Shown here in pieces: positions 1 through 10,564 of a DNA stretch of 64,000 bases. The stretch covers positions 46,856,465 through 46,920,464 of the forward strand of contig OZ024856.1 in assembly GCA_964017155.1 (NCBI GenBank), written 5' to 3'. The first letter of the stretch is position 1; the number at the start of each line of letters is the position of its first letter. The notes under the pieces are model-generated. The model did no database searches. It was not told where the DNA came from and saw only the letters and a program-made list of their open reading frames with translations. The DNA comes from Oasisia sp. SBJ-2009 (lineage: Eukaryota > Annelida > Polychaeta > Sabellida > Siboglinidae). Position numbers and translations under genes: made by a program.

Positions 1-199
1 TGATCACGCTTCTTCAGACAGCGTCTCTCGAGTAAATATAACCGAATAAACGAGTGGTGTAATCAGGCATTGTCATTCAGGTGGCCGGTAATGACACATG
101 CGGCGAGACAGCTTGTGTACATAGTTCACCCGGTGTATTGTTCCGTGGCTCGCGCATGCGCACTGGAACTTATCATAACGTTTTTGAAATGCATACGAC

Positions 200-1235
200 T
201 GTGTAATGATACTGGAATTACTTATGTTCATGTGGTCAATCTGCATGATGATATACTCTATTCGTTGGACAATCATAAGAGCATAACACTGGTGCTACTT
301 GATTTAAGCGCCGCTTTTGTCACTGTTGTCTGCTGTCTGCTGTCTGCTGTCTGCTGTCTGCTGTCTGCTGTCTGCTGTCTGCTGTCTGCTGTCTGTTGTC
401 TGTTGTCTACTGTCTGTTGTATGTTGTCTGCTGTCTGCTGTCTGCTGTCTGCTGTCTGCTGTCTGCTGTCTGCTGTCTGCTGTCTGCTGTACGTTGCATG
501 CTTCTTGATCAACTTCACAGAATTAGCATACGCGAGAGTGCACTTCGTTGGATGAAATCGTATCTATGTCAACGAATCCATGCAGGCTGTGAAAGTAGGA
601 TACGGTACTTCACTGAATGACGATATGCACGTTGGAGTACCGCGGGGTAGTGCTCTTGGGCCCTTCTTATTTACTGTATATTATTGTCTGGGGTTCAGCA
701 GAGTTATCGAGCGTCATCAACTATGCTGTCACATGTATGTTGATGACATTCAGCTAGATGTTGAATTTCTTCGCGACCAGTAAGCTTATACTGTCATTGC
801 CGCTGACCGCATATCGCGTTGCATTGCATATATGAAAGCCTGGCTGATACGTCACAATCTGTTGTTAAATAAGGACAAAATAAAAGTAATTGTGACCTCT
901 GCAGTGAATACCAGTAACTGTTCTAAGCCTCCAATGAACACCAGCATCTACGTATGTGGCTGCTCTATCACACCTAAACTATGCATCAGTGACCTTGGTG
1001 TTATGCTTGACTCGACTATGTCTATGGCTATGCAGATCAGCCACACTTGTCAGGTGGCGTATTGTCAATTACGCTGCACTGCCCGTATGCGATCATCGAT
1101 CTTCATCGCTACTTGTAAAACGATAGTACATGCTCTAGTCACGCATAGATTTTGGGAACGAGGTAATTATACGATGTCCTTAATTCTCTCTTTCAGAAAC
1201 TTCAGATGGTGCAGAACTCAGCAGCGCGACTCCGC
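200..1235 (+). mobile_element. CR1/L2-like LINE reverse transcriptase fragment, microsatellite-riddled
   Basis: Degenerate non-LTR retrotransposon ORF2. Read in order across several frames it shows the palm-A motif (LVLLDLSAAF, about 285-318), a finger/palm stretch (LRWMKSYL, about 545), the pre-catalytic box GVPRGSALGPFLF (about 630-670), a catalytic box with YVDD in place of YADD (about 735), the downstream WLIRHNLLLNKDK segment (about 840), an LGVMLDS box (about 995) and finally MVQNSAARL (about 1206). A 7-bp microsatellite interrupts the frame exactly where palm A should continue as DTVDH. CT-rich sequence replaces the C terminus after about 1240. The copy is dead. The clade is judged from motif wording only. 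Confidence 0.85.
325..490 (+). repeat. 7-bp microsatellite (CTGCTGT)n inside a LINE
   Basis: About 23 units of a CTGCTGT heptamer with a few G/A and T/C variants in the middle (about 395-425). It sits between the LDLSAAF and LLDQLHR segments of the LINE reverse transcriptase. Because 7 is not a multiple of 3, all three frames read as Cys/Leu/Ser/Val-rich repeats that are not real proteins. Confidence 0.95.
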
Positions 1236-1237
1236 TT

Positions 1238-1478
1238 CTGCCTCTCTCCTCTCGCTCTCCCTCACTCTTCCCTCTCGCTTGTCCTCTCTCCCCTCCCTCT
1301 TCTCTCCCTCTCTACCTGCCCTTCCACTCTCCCCCCTCTCTTCTCTCCCTCTCTACCTGCCCTTCCACTCTCCCCCCTCTCTTCTATATATCTATGTCTC
1401 TCTGTCTCGATGTATCTATGTCTCATTCCGTGCGTGCGTGCGTGCGTGCGTGCGTCTGTCCGTGCGTGCGTGCGTGCG
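1238..1478 (+). repeat. CT-rich low complexity followed by (CGTG)n
   Basis: Pyrimidine-rich CTCTCCCTC-type sequence runs from about 1238 to 1420, including a repeated block (TTCTCTCCCTCTCTACCTGC) seen twice at about 1301 and 1339. It is followed by a CGTG tetranucleotide run up to the start of the CCGC array. Confidence 0.85.
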
Positions 1479-1671
1479 TCCGCCCGCCCGCCCGCCCGCC
1501 CGCCCGCCCGCCCGCCCGCCCGCCCGCCCGCCCGCCCGCCCGCCCGCCCGCCCGCCCGCCCGCCCGCCCGCCCGCCCGCCCGCCCGCCCGCCCGCCCGCC
1601 CGCCCGCCCGCCCGCCCGCCCGCCCGCCCGCCCGCCCGCCCGCCCGCCCGCCCGCCCGCCCGCCCGCCCGC
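1479..1671 (+). repeat. (CCGC)n tetranucleotide array
   Basis: About 48 nearly perfect CCGC units, 100% G+C. The minus strand is a GGCG/GGGC array rich in GG runs, so it could form G-quadruplex or related structures. Open frames here (Pro-Ala-Arg or Gly-Arg-Ala repeats) are artefacts of the repeat. Confidence 0.97.
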
Positions 1672-1855
1672 TGTCATATGCTTCGTCTCTGTGTTTTATT
1701 CTGGATCACCACCGTTGATTACAGTCATTTATTCGTTAATGGAGCCATTGTTTGCATATAATGAACAAACTGACAAAGAAAGATGGCCTTCTTAATTGTG
1801 CGATTGCGCAATAGCTGCAGAGTTACGAATAACCCCTTTGTTCTCCGTACGACTG

Positions 1856-2060
1856 TGTGGACACATGTATACGTGCAAGTGCGTGGGTGCGTGCATGAGT
1901 ATGTGCGTGTGTGTATGTGTATGCAGGCGTTCATATGTGTAAGTATGTTAATGTATATGCGTGTGTTAATATATGTACGTGTGCGCGCGTCCGTGCGTGT
2001 GCCTACGAGTACGTATACGCGTACGCCTGCGCATGCGCGAGTGCGTGTGTTTTACTACAT
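1856..2060 (+). repeat. Degenerate GT/GTGC-rich simple repeat
   Basis: Imperfect alternating purine-pyrimidine sequence (GTGTGT, GTGCGTGC, TACGTACG) over about 200 bp. No coding signal. Confidence 0.7.
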
Positions 2061-2660
2061 TACCCAAATACGTGTGTTTGTGATAAAACCATAAGCGAAC
2101 AGACAGATGTATGCCTTCCTGCTGAAGCTACTTACGTCACACGTCTGAATTCGCCTACGAAGAATGTTGTTGCTGACTAAATGTGACTTACGATATATTG
2201 ACTAGTCGCAACAACGAAATCATCAGCCACAACAACAACGTGTTCCGTTACGTCATATGACCCCGTTCTAATCGGATAGACCCTGAAACTGCAGCTATCA
2301 ATATTTGAGAATATATACGAAGAGCTATACAATACGTGACTTTCTATTACTTTTTCGCGTGTCAGAACGATCACGAGTCGATAAAACCGCCGAAATGTCA
2401 CAAATTTATAGATGGTAGACGACGTCTCATTTGATGTCAAATTGCATCGTTGCAGACTCCATATGTTGCGTGGACTATTAATACAAACTGTGCACACAAC
2501 ACGATAAATTGTAGCAAGTGATGTAACACGGTGTTTTACAGTGCGTCAGAGTACATCATTCTGAGGGCAATGCACAGAATACATCCACGCGGCCACGTAT
2601 GTCCCGATGGCTTCAAGAGCTAACTTATCGACAATAACAGTACATTTAGTTTCGCACATA
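2061..2660. other. No gene recognised
   Basis: Unique-looking sequence with stops in all frames. No splice-bounded ORF, transposon terminus or RNA gene could be supported. Confidence 0.5.
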
Positions 2661-2664
2661 AATG

Positions 2665-2845
2665 CGCAATGGCTCAGGGGTAGAGTTTCAGACTCTCAAA
2701 TGAGATAATCCGGCCTCGAATCCTGTGCTGCTGTGCTTAAACCCTGGGCAAGTTCTTTTCACTATACATAGGTCCAATTCACTCAGCTGTATAAATGAGT
2801 ATCTGGCTATAGACAGTGGCGAATATGCGTACGAGCAATCTTCAC
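2665..2845 (+). mobile_element. tRNA-derived SINE, plus orientation
   Basis: The head resembles a tRNA. A box-A-like segment (AATGGCTCAGGGGTAGAG, about 2669) is followed about 40 bp later by a box-B-like segment (GGCCTCGAATCC, about 2712). The body then reads CCCTGGGCAAGTTCTTTTCA, typical of tRNA-SINE bodies. The cloverleaf stems do not pair well, so it is a SINE rather than a functional tRNA. The 3' end at about 2845 abuts the oppositely oriented SINE. Confidence 0.6.
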
Positions 2846-3094
2846 GTATTAATTAACGAGAATTTGTGAGTTCACTACAGGTAACACATTTACCCCCTGT
2901 TTGGGATCTTTTACATCCCCTGGCATAGACACCAGATAGAAGGAACCATCAGCTTTTAGTGTCTCTTCCGAAAGACACAGGCAAATGTGGGGTGAACGAA
3001 ATTGCCTAAGTTTCGAAACGGCGGTAGGTGGGATTGAACCACCGTCCCCTCGATTGACAGTCCGGCGCTCTACCGCGCGACCACCGCTCCCCAC
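2846..3094 (-). mobile_element. tRNA-derived SINE, minus orientation
   Basis: On the minus strand, starting at about 3094, the head reads GGTGGTCGCGCGGTAGAGCG (box A region), and box B is GGTGGTTCAATCC. The body contains a motif around AAGCTGATGGTTCC, the segment GGTGTCTATGCCAGGGGATG and AAAAGATCCCAAACAGGGGG. Acceptor and anticodon stems are not convincing, so this is a SINE copy and not a tRNA gene. Confidence 0.7.
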
Positions 3095-3099
3095 CAATG

Positions 3100-3940
3100 T
3101 ACTATATTAATACAGGACATGATTTGCAATGCAATGGAGAGAATCCGACTTTGAATCATATTTCTGCCGTATCGAATAAAACCATGGGAATATTCATTCA
3201 GTCTGCCATGCTACACTTCACTCGGTTGTATGTATTGAACAGAGGCGGATATTTATGCACAAATAGTTTCCTCCAATTAATTGCAGCGTGACTGAATCAT
3301 CTCAAAGAAGTTTCGATACTCTTCAGTTGAACTGCTCAGCCAAGTAATACAATGCCCAGCTCCTTGGGCAATCCCAACACTAACACTGCGTCACGCAATG
3401 ATCCACCTTTACGTCGTGTCGTTCTGTTCCAATCTAACGTTTGACGAACGCAAAACATTCACTGTCTACTACCACAAACCAAATATCGATCTTACACGCG
3501 AAGATCACCGTAAGCTCACCTGTAATCTTCGCCTGCGCCGATACGATCAAGCCAAGTATTGCGGAGCAACGCAGAAGCAGCCGCGGCACCGACGTCTGCA
3601 TGTTCGAGCAGCGAATTATCCGAGATTTACAATCGCTGTTGTCTCCGCACTCCGTCACGCCAACCTAGCGCCACAGCTGGCGTCGTCGACAACTGGAGAC
3701 CGTCGCGTTTCACAGGTACCGCCCATCGCACAGAGGTGAGTATTGATTGACGGAAAGAGTGGGTGCTCGCGACAATACTTACCATCCCACCTACGGTCGT
3801 TAAGATATATTTGTCTGGTGACAGGCAGAGGGTGTACCGCGTACCGTGTGATCATCAGGCAACGCAACTTTACTTTGCTTTGTAAATGGTTGTTTTGTGT
3901 ATCTATACGTGTTCTTGCTCCAATGCTTTTCCCTTTATTC
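3100..3940. other. No gene recognised
   Basis: ORFs of 63-113 codons overlap on both strands here without any recognisable domain, splice context or consistent frame. Confidence 0.4.
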
Positions 3941-3944
3941 TTTA

Positions 3945-4912
3945 GCATGATGCTCCGACGTGTCACCGAGGATCTTGATGACAAGGATGGCGTTTACATT
4001 CGTTTTCGTACAGATGGCAACCTGTTCAACCTAAGACGCAAGCCCACACGAAGACCAAGGAGAAACTGAGCAGGGAGCTTTTGTTCGCTGGTGATGCTGC
4101 CCTTGTTGCTCGTCCTGAGTCGGCCATGCAGCGAATAACATCTTGCTTCGCAGAAACTGCTCAGCTCTTCGGACTTGAAGTAAGTCTGAAGAAGACTGAA
4201 GTTCTCCATCAGCCCGCGCCACAAGAAGAGTACCATCCACCCAGCATCTCCAACGGACAGTCAGAACTGAAATAAGTCCACCAATTCAGACCACGAAGTG
4301 GAAAATAGGCTTGCCAAGGCAAACAGCGCCTTTGGTAAACTGTACAAACGTGTATGGAACAATAAACACCTAAGGAAAGACACGAAAATCAGTGTATATA
4401 AAGCTGTTGTGCTGACCATTCTCTTGTATGGTGCTGAGTCCTGGGTCATCTATCATCGCCATCTGCATCTCATCGAGCGTTATCATCAGCGCTGCCTATG
4501 TACCATCCTAAACATACATTGGAGTGACTTCGTCACCAACATCGAGGTTCTTGAAATAGCAAAGGTTACCAGCATAGAGGCAATGCTCTTCAAAATACAG
4601 CTTCGCTTGGCAGGACATGTATACAAGATAGAAGACCATCGCCTACCAAAAGTCATACGGAAAATGTGGAGAATTGTCCATTGGCCATCGTGACAAAGGG
4701 GCAGCTCGGAAAAAAGATACAAAGACACTTTCAAAAGGTCCCTCGCCACATGCAACATCGATTATCGCCAGTGGACAATATAAGCAGCCAATCGAAAGAA
4801 CTGGCGACACACAGTCTACCAGGCTACCACTTCCTTTGAAGTCAAACGAAGGGCCAACATGGAAGACAAAAGGAGAAGGCGGAAAATCCGGGAACCTTCT
4901 TAAATAAACACT
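3945..4912 (+). mobile_element. Non-LTR retrotransposon, 3' half of reverse transcriptase ORF
   Basis: Frames joined across small shifts give, in order: GNLFNLRRKPTRR (about 4015), the catalytic box as LLFAGDAALVARPES (FAGD instead of FADD), LEVSLKKTEVLHQPAPQEEY (about 4175), a LAKANSAFGKLYKRVWN block (about 4310), TILLYGAESW (about 4420), RCLCTILNIHWSDFVTN (about 4490), RLAGHVYKIEDHRLPK and a basic tail (KRRRRKIREP, about 4870). This is the C-terminal part of a LINE reverse transcriptase family common in invertebrates. The G in the FADD box and the frameshifts show it is inactive. Confidence 0.85.
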
Positions 4913-4914
4913 GG

Positions 4915-5980
4915 ACAGACCGTGACGTGCAGCCGCTGTGGAAAGACTTGCCTATCTCGGATAGGTTTTATCAGCCATCAGCCTGCACCAGATTATAACT
5001 TCCTCCTTTCTATATCTACGTTCGCGAAGCAGAGCCATGATGACAGTTGCTATATAAGTGTCATTTAATTTGTATTGCCGATTTGTTTTTAAACAAAACC
5101 CATCCAGTACAATTACCTACTTGCTCGATTCTTGCGTTGTCTGTGGAGTTGAGGTTTTTATATGTTTTTGAGAAATACATCTTTCGTTGCATTAATCGTT
5201 TCAAGTGGCGTTTGTGAGATAGATTTAAAACAAGAAGCAAAAATAGATCCATCCGCTTTTGACCATTGCTACTAAATGAACTCCCGCACGTCCCATTGCA
5301 ATCCACGATATCATAACTCGCCATATATCACTGCCATGCCCAATAAGGGACGATAGCGCATGCCATAACGATACCAGGGAACACTTTCACTTCGAAAAAA
5401 AGCTCTTGAGGAAAACTCATCCTTAAACAAAATCCTTTGTTAAATTTAATTATTTATTTTCAAAACGCAAATATCCATTGAACGCCCTACAAAACAGGGT
5501 TTGTTAATTTATCAGGCGCCAAAACAGAAAAACGATGGCAGCGTTAAGAAGAACGATGGGTTGGAAATGTATTGATTCTGATCTAAGGGGGATAGTAGAT
5601 AGCATCGACAAATATGGAGGACATCGTGTGTGTATTCGGCGCGGAGACAACGGTGGGCATAGGGTTGTCGGAAATGAACCAGATTGTACCCTTCGATTAT
5701 GCCAACATATAAATGAATATGCAGCGACATCATAAACAGGTGAATTCGATCAAGTCTTGTCACGTTATACTTAGTTAATCTTTCATATATGTATACCTTA
5801 TGTTACCATATATTCGAGGTTCAGATTATAACTAGAATCGTATTAATCTAATCCAATCTTCTTGTGCTTTAATACGATGGAATTCGGGGTTGTGCAGAGT
5901 ACACCCACGTATGTAATGATATACAAGGAATATATTATGTTATATATCTTCATGTTTTGTTTTATTTAATATTAATTATT
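4915..5980. other. No gene recognised
   Basis: Mostly AT-rich sequence. Overlapping ORFs of 66-87 codons lie on both strands (about 5061-5324 and 5512-5763) without recognisable domains. Confidence 0.4.
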
Positions 5981-5981
5981 A

Positions 5982-6125
5982 CTTTGTGTGTGTGTGTGTG
6001 TGTGTGTTTGTGTGTGTTTTGTGTGTGTGTGCGTGTGTGTGTGTGTGTGAGCGTATGTGTGTGCGCGCGCGCGTGTGTGTGTATGTGTGTGCGTGCGTGC
6101 GTGCGTGCGTGCGTGTGTGCGTGTA
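5982..6125 (+). repeat. (GT)n / (GTGC)n microsatellite
   Basis: GT dinucleotides grading into GTGC tetranucleotides. Confidence 0.95.
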
Positions 6126-6617
6126 TGGGTATTCAACAATTTGTCAAGCGCCGTAGCGGAGTCTTGTTGAAGCTCCAAGTCAGAATATATCAACTCATAA
6201 AGTTTGGGCCGCCAATGGATTTCTTTTGGCGAGCTTCAATGGGCCAGTCAAGCTACACCCTCTAGACTCCCCCATAGGAAACAGTTGACCAATGCTGATC
6301 CTTGGTTCTGATCCCCTTGCTTGATCGACTGCGAACCTTTTTTGTTTTCGAGCCACAATTCTCTCAGCGTCTGAAAGCCGTTCCTCTTGGTCGTAAAGAA
6401 TAATTTCGCGTGAGACATTCATTGTTGCATTCAAGTTAGAAAGACTCCCATATTCTGCAATGACACCGACAAGTGCTGACAAATCGGTGTAAACTCACTC
6501 TTCCTCCAACTGACATGTGTGATTCTAATCCCAACCAAGTTCAGTTCCGCACGGGGCAATCTCTGCAGAACTGCAACCGTTCAGTGGAAACTGAGCACTC
6601 GTCACATGCATACCTTT

Positions 6618-6618
<1 letters not shown>

Positions 6619-6660
<42 letters not shown>

Positions 6661-6712
6661 GTGCGTGCGTGTGTGTACGCATGTGTATGTATGTACGTGT
6701 GCACGTGTATTT
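6619..6712 (+). repeat. (GT)n microsatellite
   Basis: Perfect GT run from about 6619 to 6654 followed by degenerate GTGC/GTAT units. Confidence 0.95.
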
Positions 6713-6719
6713 GCATTAA

Positions 6720-8100
6720 CGCAAGTTATCTAACCGCCCCACACTGACAGGCATTCCATTGAACCGTCACAGAAAACACCCGTACCGTTAAAACAATCGA
6801 TTTACGCTGTTTGATGTCTGGTACGTAGCATAAAACCGTTTAAAGCACAAACGATTAAAGCGTTAGTGTTTCTACCACGCGGATTAATCCCTCAACATTT
6901 AGCACCGGAGACGTCAATTATTCGGCGATGGAAACGGTATCATGATTTAGATCAATCAAACGTTTCGACGCTTCCGACTTTGTTGCTGCTGCAGTAATCT
7001 CTTCCTCGTCAATCCCACTGATATAACACTAATTGTTCATTTGTAATTTGTCACGTTAATGTCACCATGCGCGACATTGGTGTTCCGTCTTCAATTACAA
7101 CCAGTCCAAGGCAGTCATTTATTATTATGTGGTCTGCCGATGACAATAATTAATCAAGTTTGGTGTCTATAGACTTATAACGATATGCATAGTTCATTGT
7201 TGGCCACACCTTGCGTGTTAGCACCTCCGCCAGTCACATTCAGACGGTCACGTTTCACCAACATTGCCATTCAAAGGGAGTTAGGTCGTTATGAGCATGA
7301 TTACCTTAATAGGGCGTGTAAGTATCGCGCGCGAAAACGAGGCTGGGGGCAGGAGGTCCATATTCTCCATGTTAACGTATAGGACTTCGTTTTGTTTTTG
7401 GTTGTAATAATCGAACGGTTCCAGTCTAACTATTTCAGTTATACTGTCCGAAGGATTATTACAAGCAGAAGCAGTGGAACACTTTGCCGGTGACAATGAT
7501 CACGGAAATAATGAATTTTAATCGATTATAATGGTGGTTGCCATGGCAATAGCGGCAAGTACTTGCGTTTGGCGATCTTGACTAATGAAAAGTGCCATTT
7601 TTCGCGTAGTACAACCTGTTTGGGGCAAACGTACACATGTGTTAGGATTATGCGAATTTAGACAACTTGTCAGATATAAGTGCTTATCGAAACAACAATG
7701 TACAGCAATGTAAAATGCAAATCCCGTAAACTATTTTATTGTGTATTATTCTTGTGGCCAGTCCCCAATTGTCTCGCTTAGACCCCAATGAGCTCCAATC
7801 GCGCGGAGTCACGCCATTTATCGTGACACACTTACGGGCCCTATACTGGACAAAGCGGTTTACAGCAGTACGGTGACATTGCACAGGGGCGGCGAATGGG
7901 AGACGGGATCAAGACACCTGTCTAGGTGGGGTGATCAACAATTTAGGACCAGTGTTATTTGTCACGGATTGGCGACATCTCCGTAACTGGTTAGCCAAGA
8001 GCTAGTTGGGTTCTGAATAAATTATATCAACGCTTGAACCTGTAATATATTTATGTCGAACAACATTCGTGATCGATGCAACAGGGAGCAATGACCGCTA
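6720..8100. other. No gene recognised
   Basis: Unique-looking sequence. No ORF above about 71 codons and no transposon termini detected. Confidence 0.45.
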
Positions 8101-8104
8101 AATT

Positions 8105-8186
8105 AATTATATATATATATATATATTATATATAATATACACACCCTGTATATATATATATATATACACCCTGTATATATATATAT
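8105..8186 (+). repeat. (TA)n with two ACACCCTGTATATATA units
   Basis: TA dinucleotide runs separated by the phrase CACCCTGTATATATATATAT, present twice in direct orientation. Confidence 0.9.
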
Positions 8187-8649
8187 ACGCACACACACAC
8201 GTCATGGAAAAACATCCAAAATGTTGTTCTACCGTACATCATCTTCCCTCTCGATCCCCTTGTCTGTCATCCTCTATAAGACCATGCCTACTCGAAAGTA
8301 TAAAAATAACGCAGTCCGTCTATGATTCAAATGACCGTCCGTTCTAAAAACCACCAAATGTCAATACATTACAGGTTCAAATGCTCACGGATTCTAGTAA
8401 ATATTCGAAGGGCAGGCCAAAAACAATACGTTTACGATGCATCATTAAAACTGCCGCTAGACTCGTCGGATTTGATTGCAGAAAGATTACTACTCTTAGT
8501 TGAAAACGTTGTGTCAGGTGGCTCACTGTAGGACTACTACGTTTTATTAACGCTAGACGAGTCTGCAGCGGAAATTCATCATCAGCTGGTTGGAGTGCAT
8601 GGGAACGAAGTGGCGAGTCGTCAGAATGTAGCAAAGTGGTGTACAGACT

Positions 8650-9170
8650 AGGGCCCAGTTTCAAGGAGCGTACTTACGACGTCGTAGCGGGCGATAACGC
8701 GTCGTAAGCCTAAAACGTCGTAAAGTTACACTAGTTGCGTTTCACGAGTCTGCTCCATAGTTGCACTTAGCTGCACCATGTATTTAGTAGGCGTAACTTT
8801 TCGCTGGTTGAAATATTTACGGTATGCTCCCGAAGTTGAAATATGTACGGTATGCTCCCGACACACCCATTTTCAACAATTTGTTTTTTAATGTTTACAC
8901 TGGATATCCTTTACATTCACCATAGCTTCCCATTTGTTATGTGAACAACAAAGGCAGCAGCTAGAACGAAAAAGGTTGTTCATACACAGCACAAATTCAG
9001 GGATTGCCACCGCGACCTAACTATGTCAGTGCTACGGCGATTTAGTGGCGCGAATGCTAAATTGGTCTCATGAAACCGGCCGTAAGCTGCATTGACTATT
9101 CGTTGTTAGCTGCGACCAATAGACCGCGTAATTGCGCGTACAGTTACACGGCTTCATGAAACTGGGCCTA
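8650..9170. mobile_element. MITE with GGCCCAGTTTCA terminal inverted repeats
   Basis: The left end reads GGGCCCAGTTTCAAGGAGC and the right end TTCATGAAACTGGGCCTA. The inner repeat GGCCCAGTTTCA is perfectly inverted, and CTA flanks both sides as a possible 3-bp target duplication. The interior is rich in ACGTCGTAA-type phrases and has no ORF. A 3-bp TWA-type duplication would suggest PIF/Harbinger mobilisation, but that is inference. Confidence 0.7.
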
Positions 9171-9486
9171 GGTGTTTGAAAAAAGTATTCGCAGCCGTCT
9201 CGCCGTAACAAGGGAGATACCGGAGAGGCAGAACCACGTGTCTGACTCCACCGAAATGCCAGGAGGCGCCGCCCTCTCCCGTTCCAGCGCCTTTGATCGG
9301 CATTCTTCTGCCAAACTCAAGATTCTTAGAGAATACCGGTTCACTTTGGTGTCTTTGTTCTCCATGCAATTTTGCATATCTATTCCGCCTTCCACCTGGC
9401 GTCAGGGTGGTAGACGGCATCACCGCCGTTACTGTTTCCCCACAATCTATCAGTGTCTGCGACCTGCCCCAGACACTGTCTCGCAT
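9168..9486 (-). other. Unrecognised overlapping ORFs, probably not a gene
   Basis: Two overlapping minus-strand ORFs (75 and 110 codons) and one plus-strand ORF of 121 codons cover the same bases. One frame (9395 down to 9168) has a Glu/Arg/Ser-rich composition without a known domain. Because both strands are open, coding status is undecided. Confidence 0.2.
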
Positions 9487-10138
9487 CTAAGCCGTGACAG
9501 TCTTCCCATTCACCGACTTAATTACACATCGTATTGAGCCAATTAGGTGCGCAAGGCGGACAAGAACGGCGAAAAAACATCGCGAAATACCCTCGCAGTG
9601 TAATCGTCCACTTCTAATCGAAGACACGATCTAAATGTCACCGCGCTCCACTGACTGCCTCAGAATGCGCAGAGATTATACCGTAACACGATCTGACCCG
9701 TTAACGACTGACTGTGCACCAGTCTGACCTTTCTACTTGAACAAAACGAAGAGGAAATACGATTCCGATTATGCAAAAGGCAGACATGCCGCATCAGTAC
9801 GCTGCGAGTGATATTCCGATTCTTATGCATCGTGAGTGCGTGCAGTTGCCGTATATACGGTAATGCCATTGGCCGATAGCGGATATGACGTTTTTCGCAA
9901 TTCGAATTGTACATTGTAGTACAACGCCACGACGTGAAGTTGTACATGCACGTGTCTATAGGCCTGCGAGCAGAATTTATTATCAATGTGCATGTTCCTA
10001 TACAAACTGTATGACGGAGCGCTGAAATGACGCCTCTGTGAACTAACTATAATCGAGTTTCGCATCGATTACGTGCATGAATGCGGGAATGCTAACGTTC
10101 CCCAAAGACGGCTCACGTGCAGGGATCGAACTTAACGG

Positions 10139-10563
10139 TCGCGCTTACATTCTCCCGATCGTTATAAACATTCCGATTAACGTTTCTGCGCATGCGCGAT
10201 AAATATAAAATCATCGAAACGGCAAAGCATTTTTGGTATAAACGCCACGGGCTGTTCGTTAACTCTCCTGTGGTGATTGCTGGGAAGAGTTGCTTAAAAT
10301 CTCGTTCGATGCAATAACATATTACCTTCCTTTAGTTCACTGTCACGGTTTATGGCGCTATACAGTCACGTGATTTACGCTTGCTATCAAAACATGCCTC
10401 AAAACTTGTTTGCCTTGTGTTAAATTGTGACAATTAACTGTGCAGAGAGGTTATATACATCCTAACGAACAACCCGTAGTATTTATACAATAAATGCATT
10501 GTCCTTGCGCGGAAACGTCAATCGGAACGTTGATAACGCCGGAAAAATGTAAGCGCTACAGCG
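10139..10563 (+). mobile_element. MITE family A, copy 1 (TIR TCGCGCTTACAT)
   Basis: The left end runs GCGCTTACATTCTCCCGATC, then ATTCCGATTAACG and TCTGCGCATGCGC. The right end has the inverted counterparts (CGTCAATCGGAACG, then GGAAAAATGTAAGCGC). A homologous copy lies inverted at 41683-42157. Shared internal phrases include GTCACGTGATTTACGCTTGC and CCTAACGAACAACCCGTAG. No ORF, so a non-autonomous DNA element. Confidence 0.85.
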
Positions 10564-10564
10564 C

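Noticed and set aside
832..1795. Proline/Ala/Arg repeat proteins
   Set aside because: Translations of the (CCGC)n array.
3022..3094. Functional tRNA gene on the minus strand
   Set aside because: A and B boxes are present but acceptor and anticodon stems do not pair, and a SINE body follows.
6195..6482. 95-codon minus-strand ORF with a Glu/Arg-rich middle
   Set aside because: Looks non-random but matches no family I recognise and has no partner exons or element ends.
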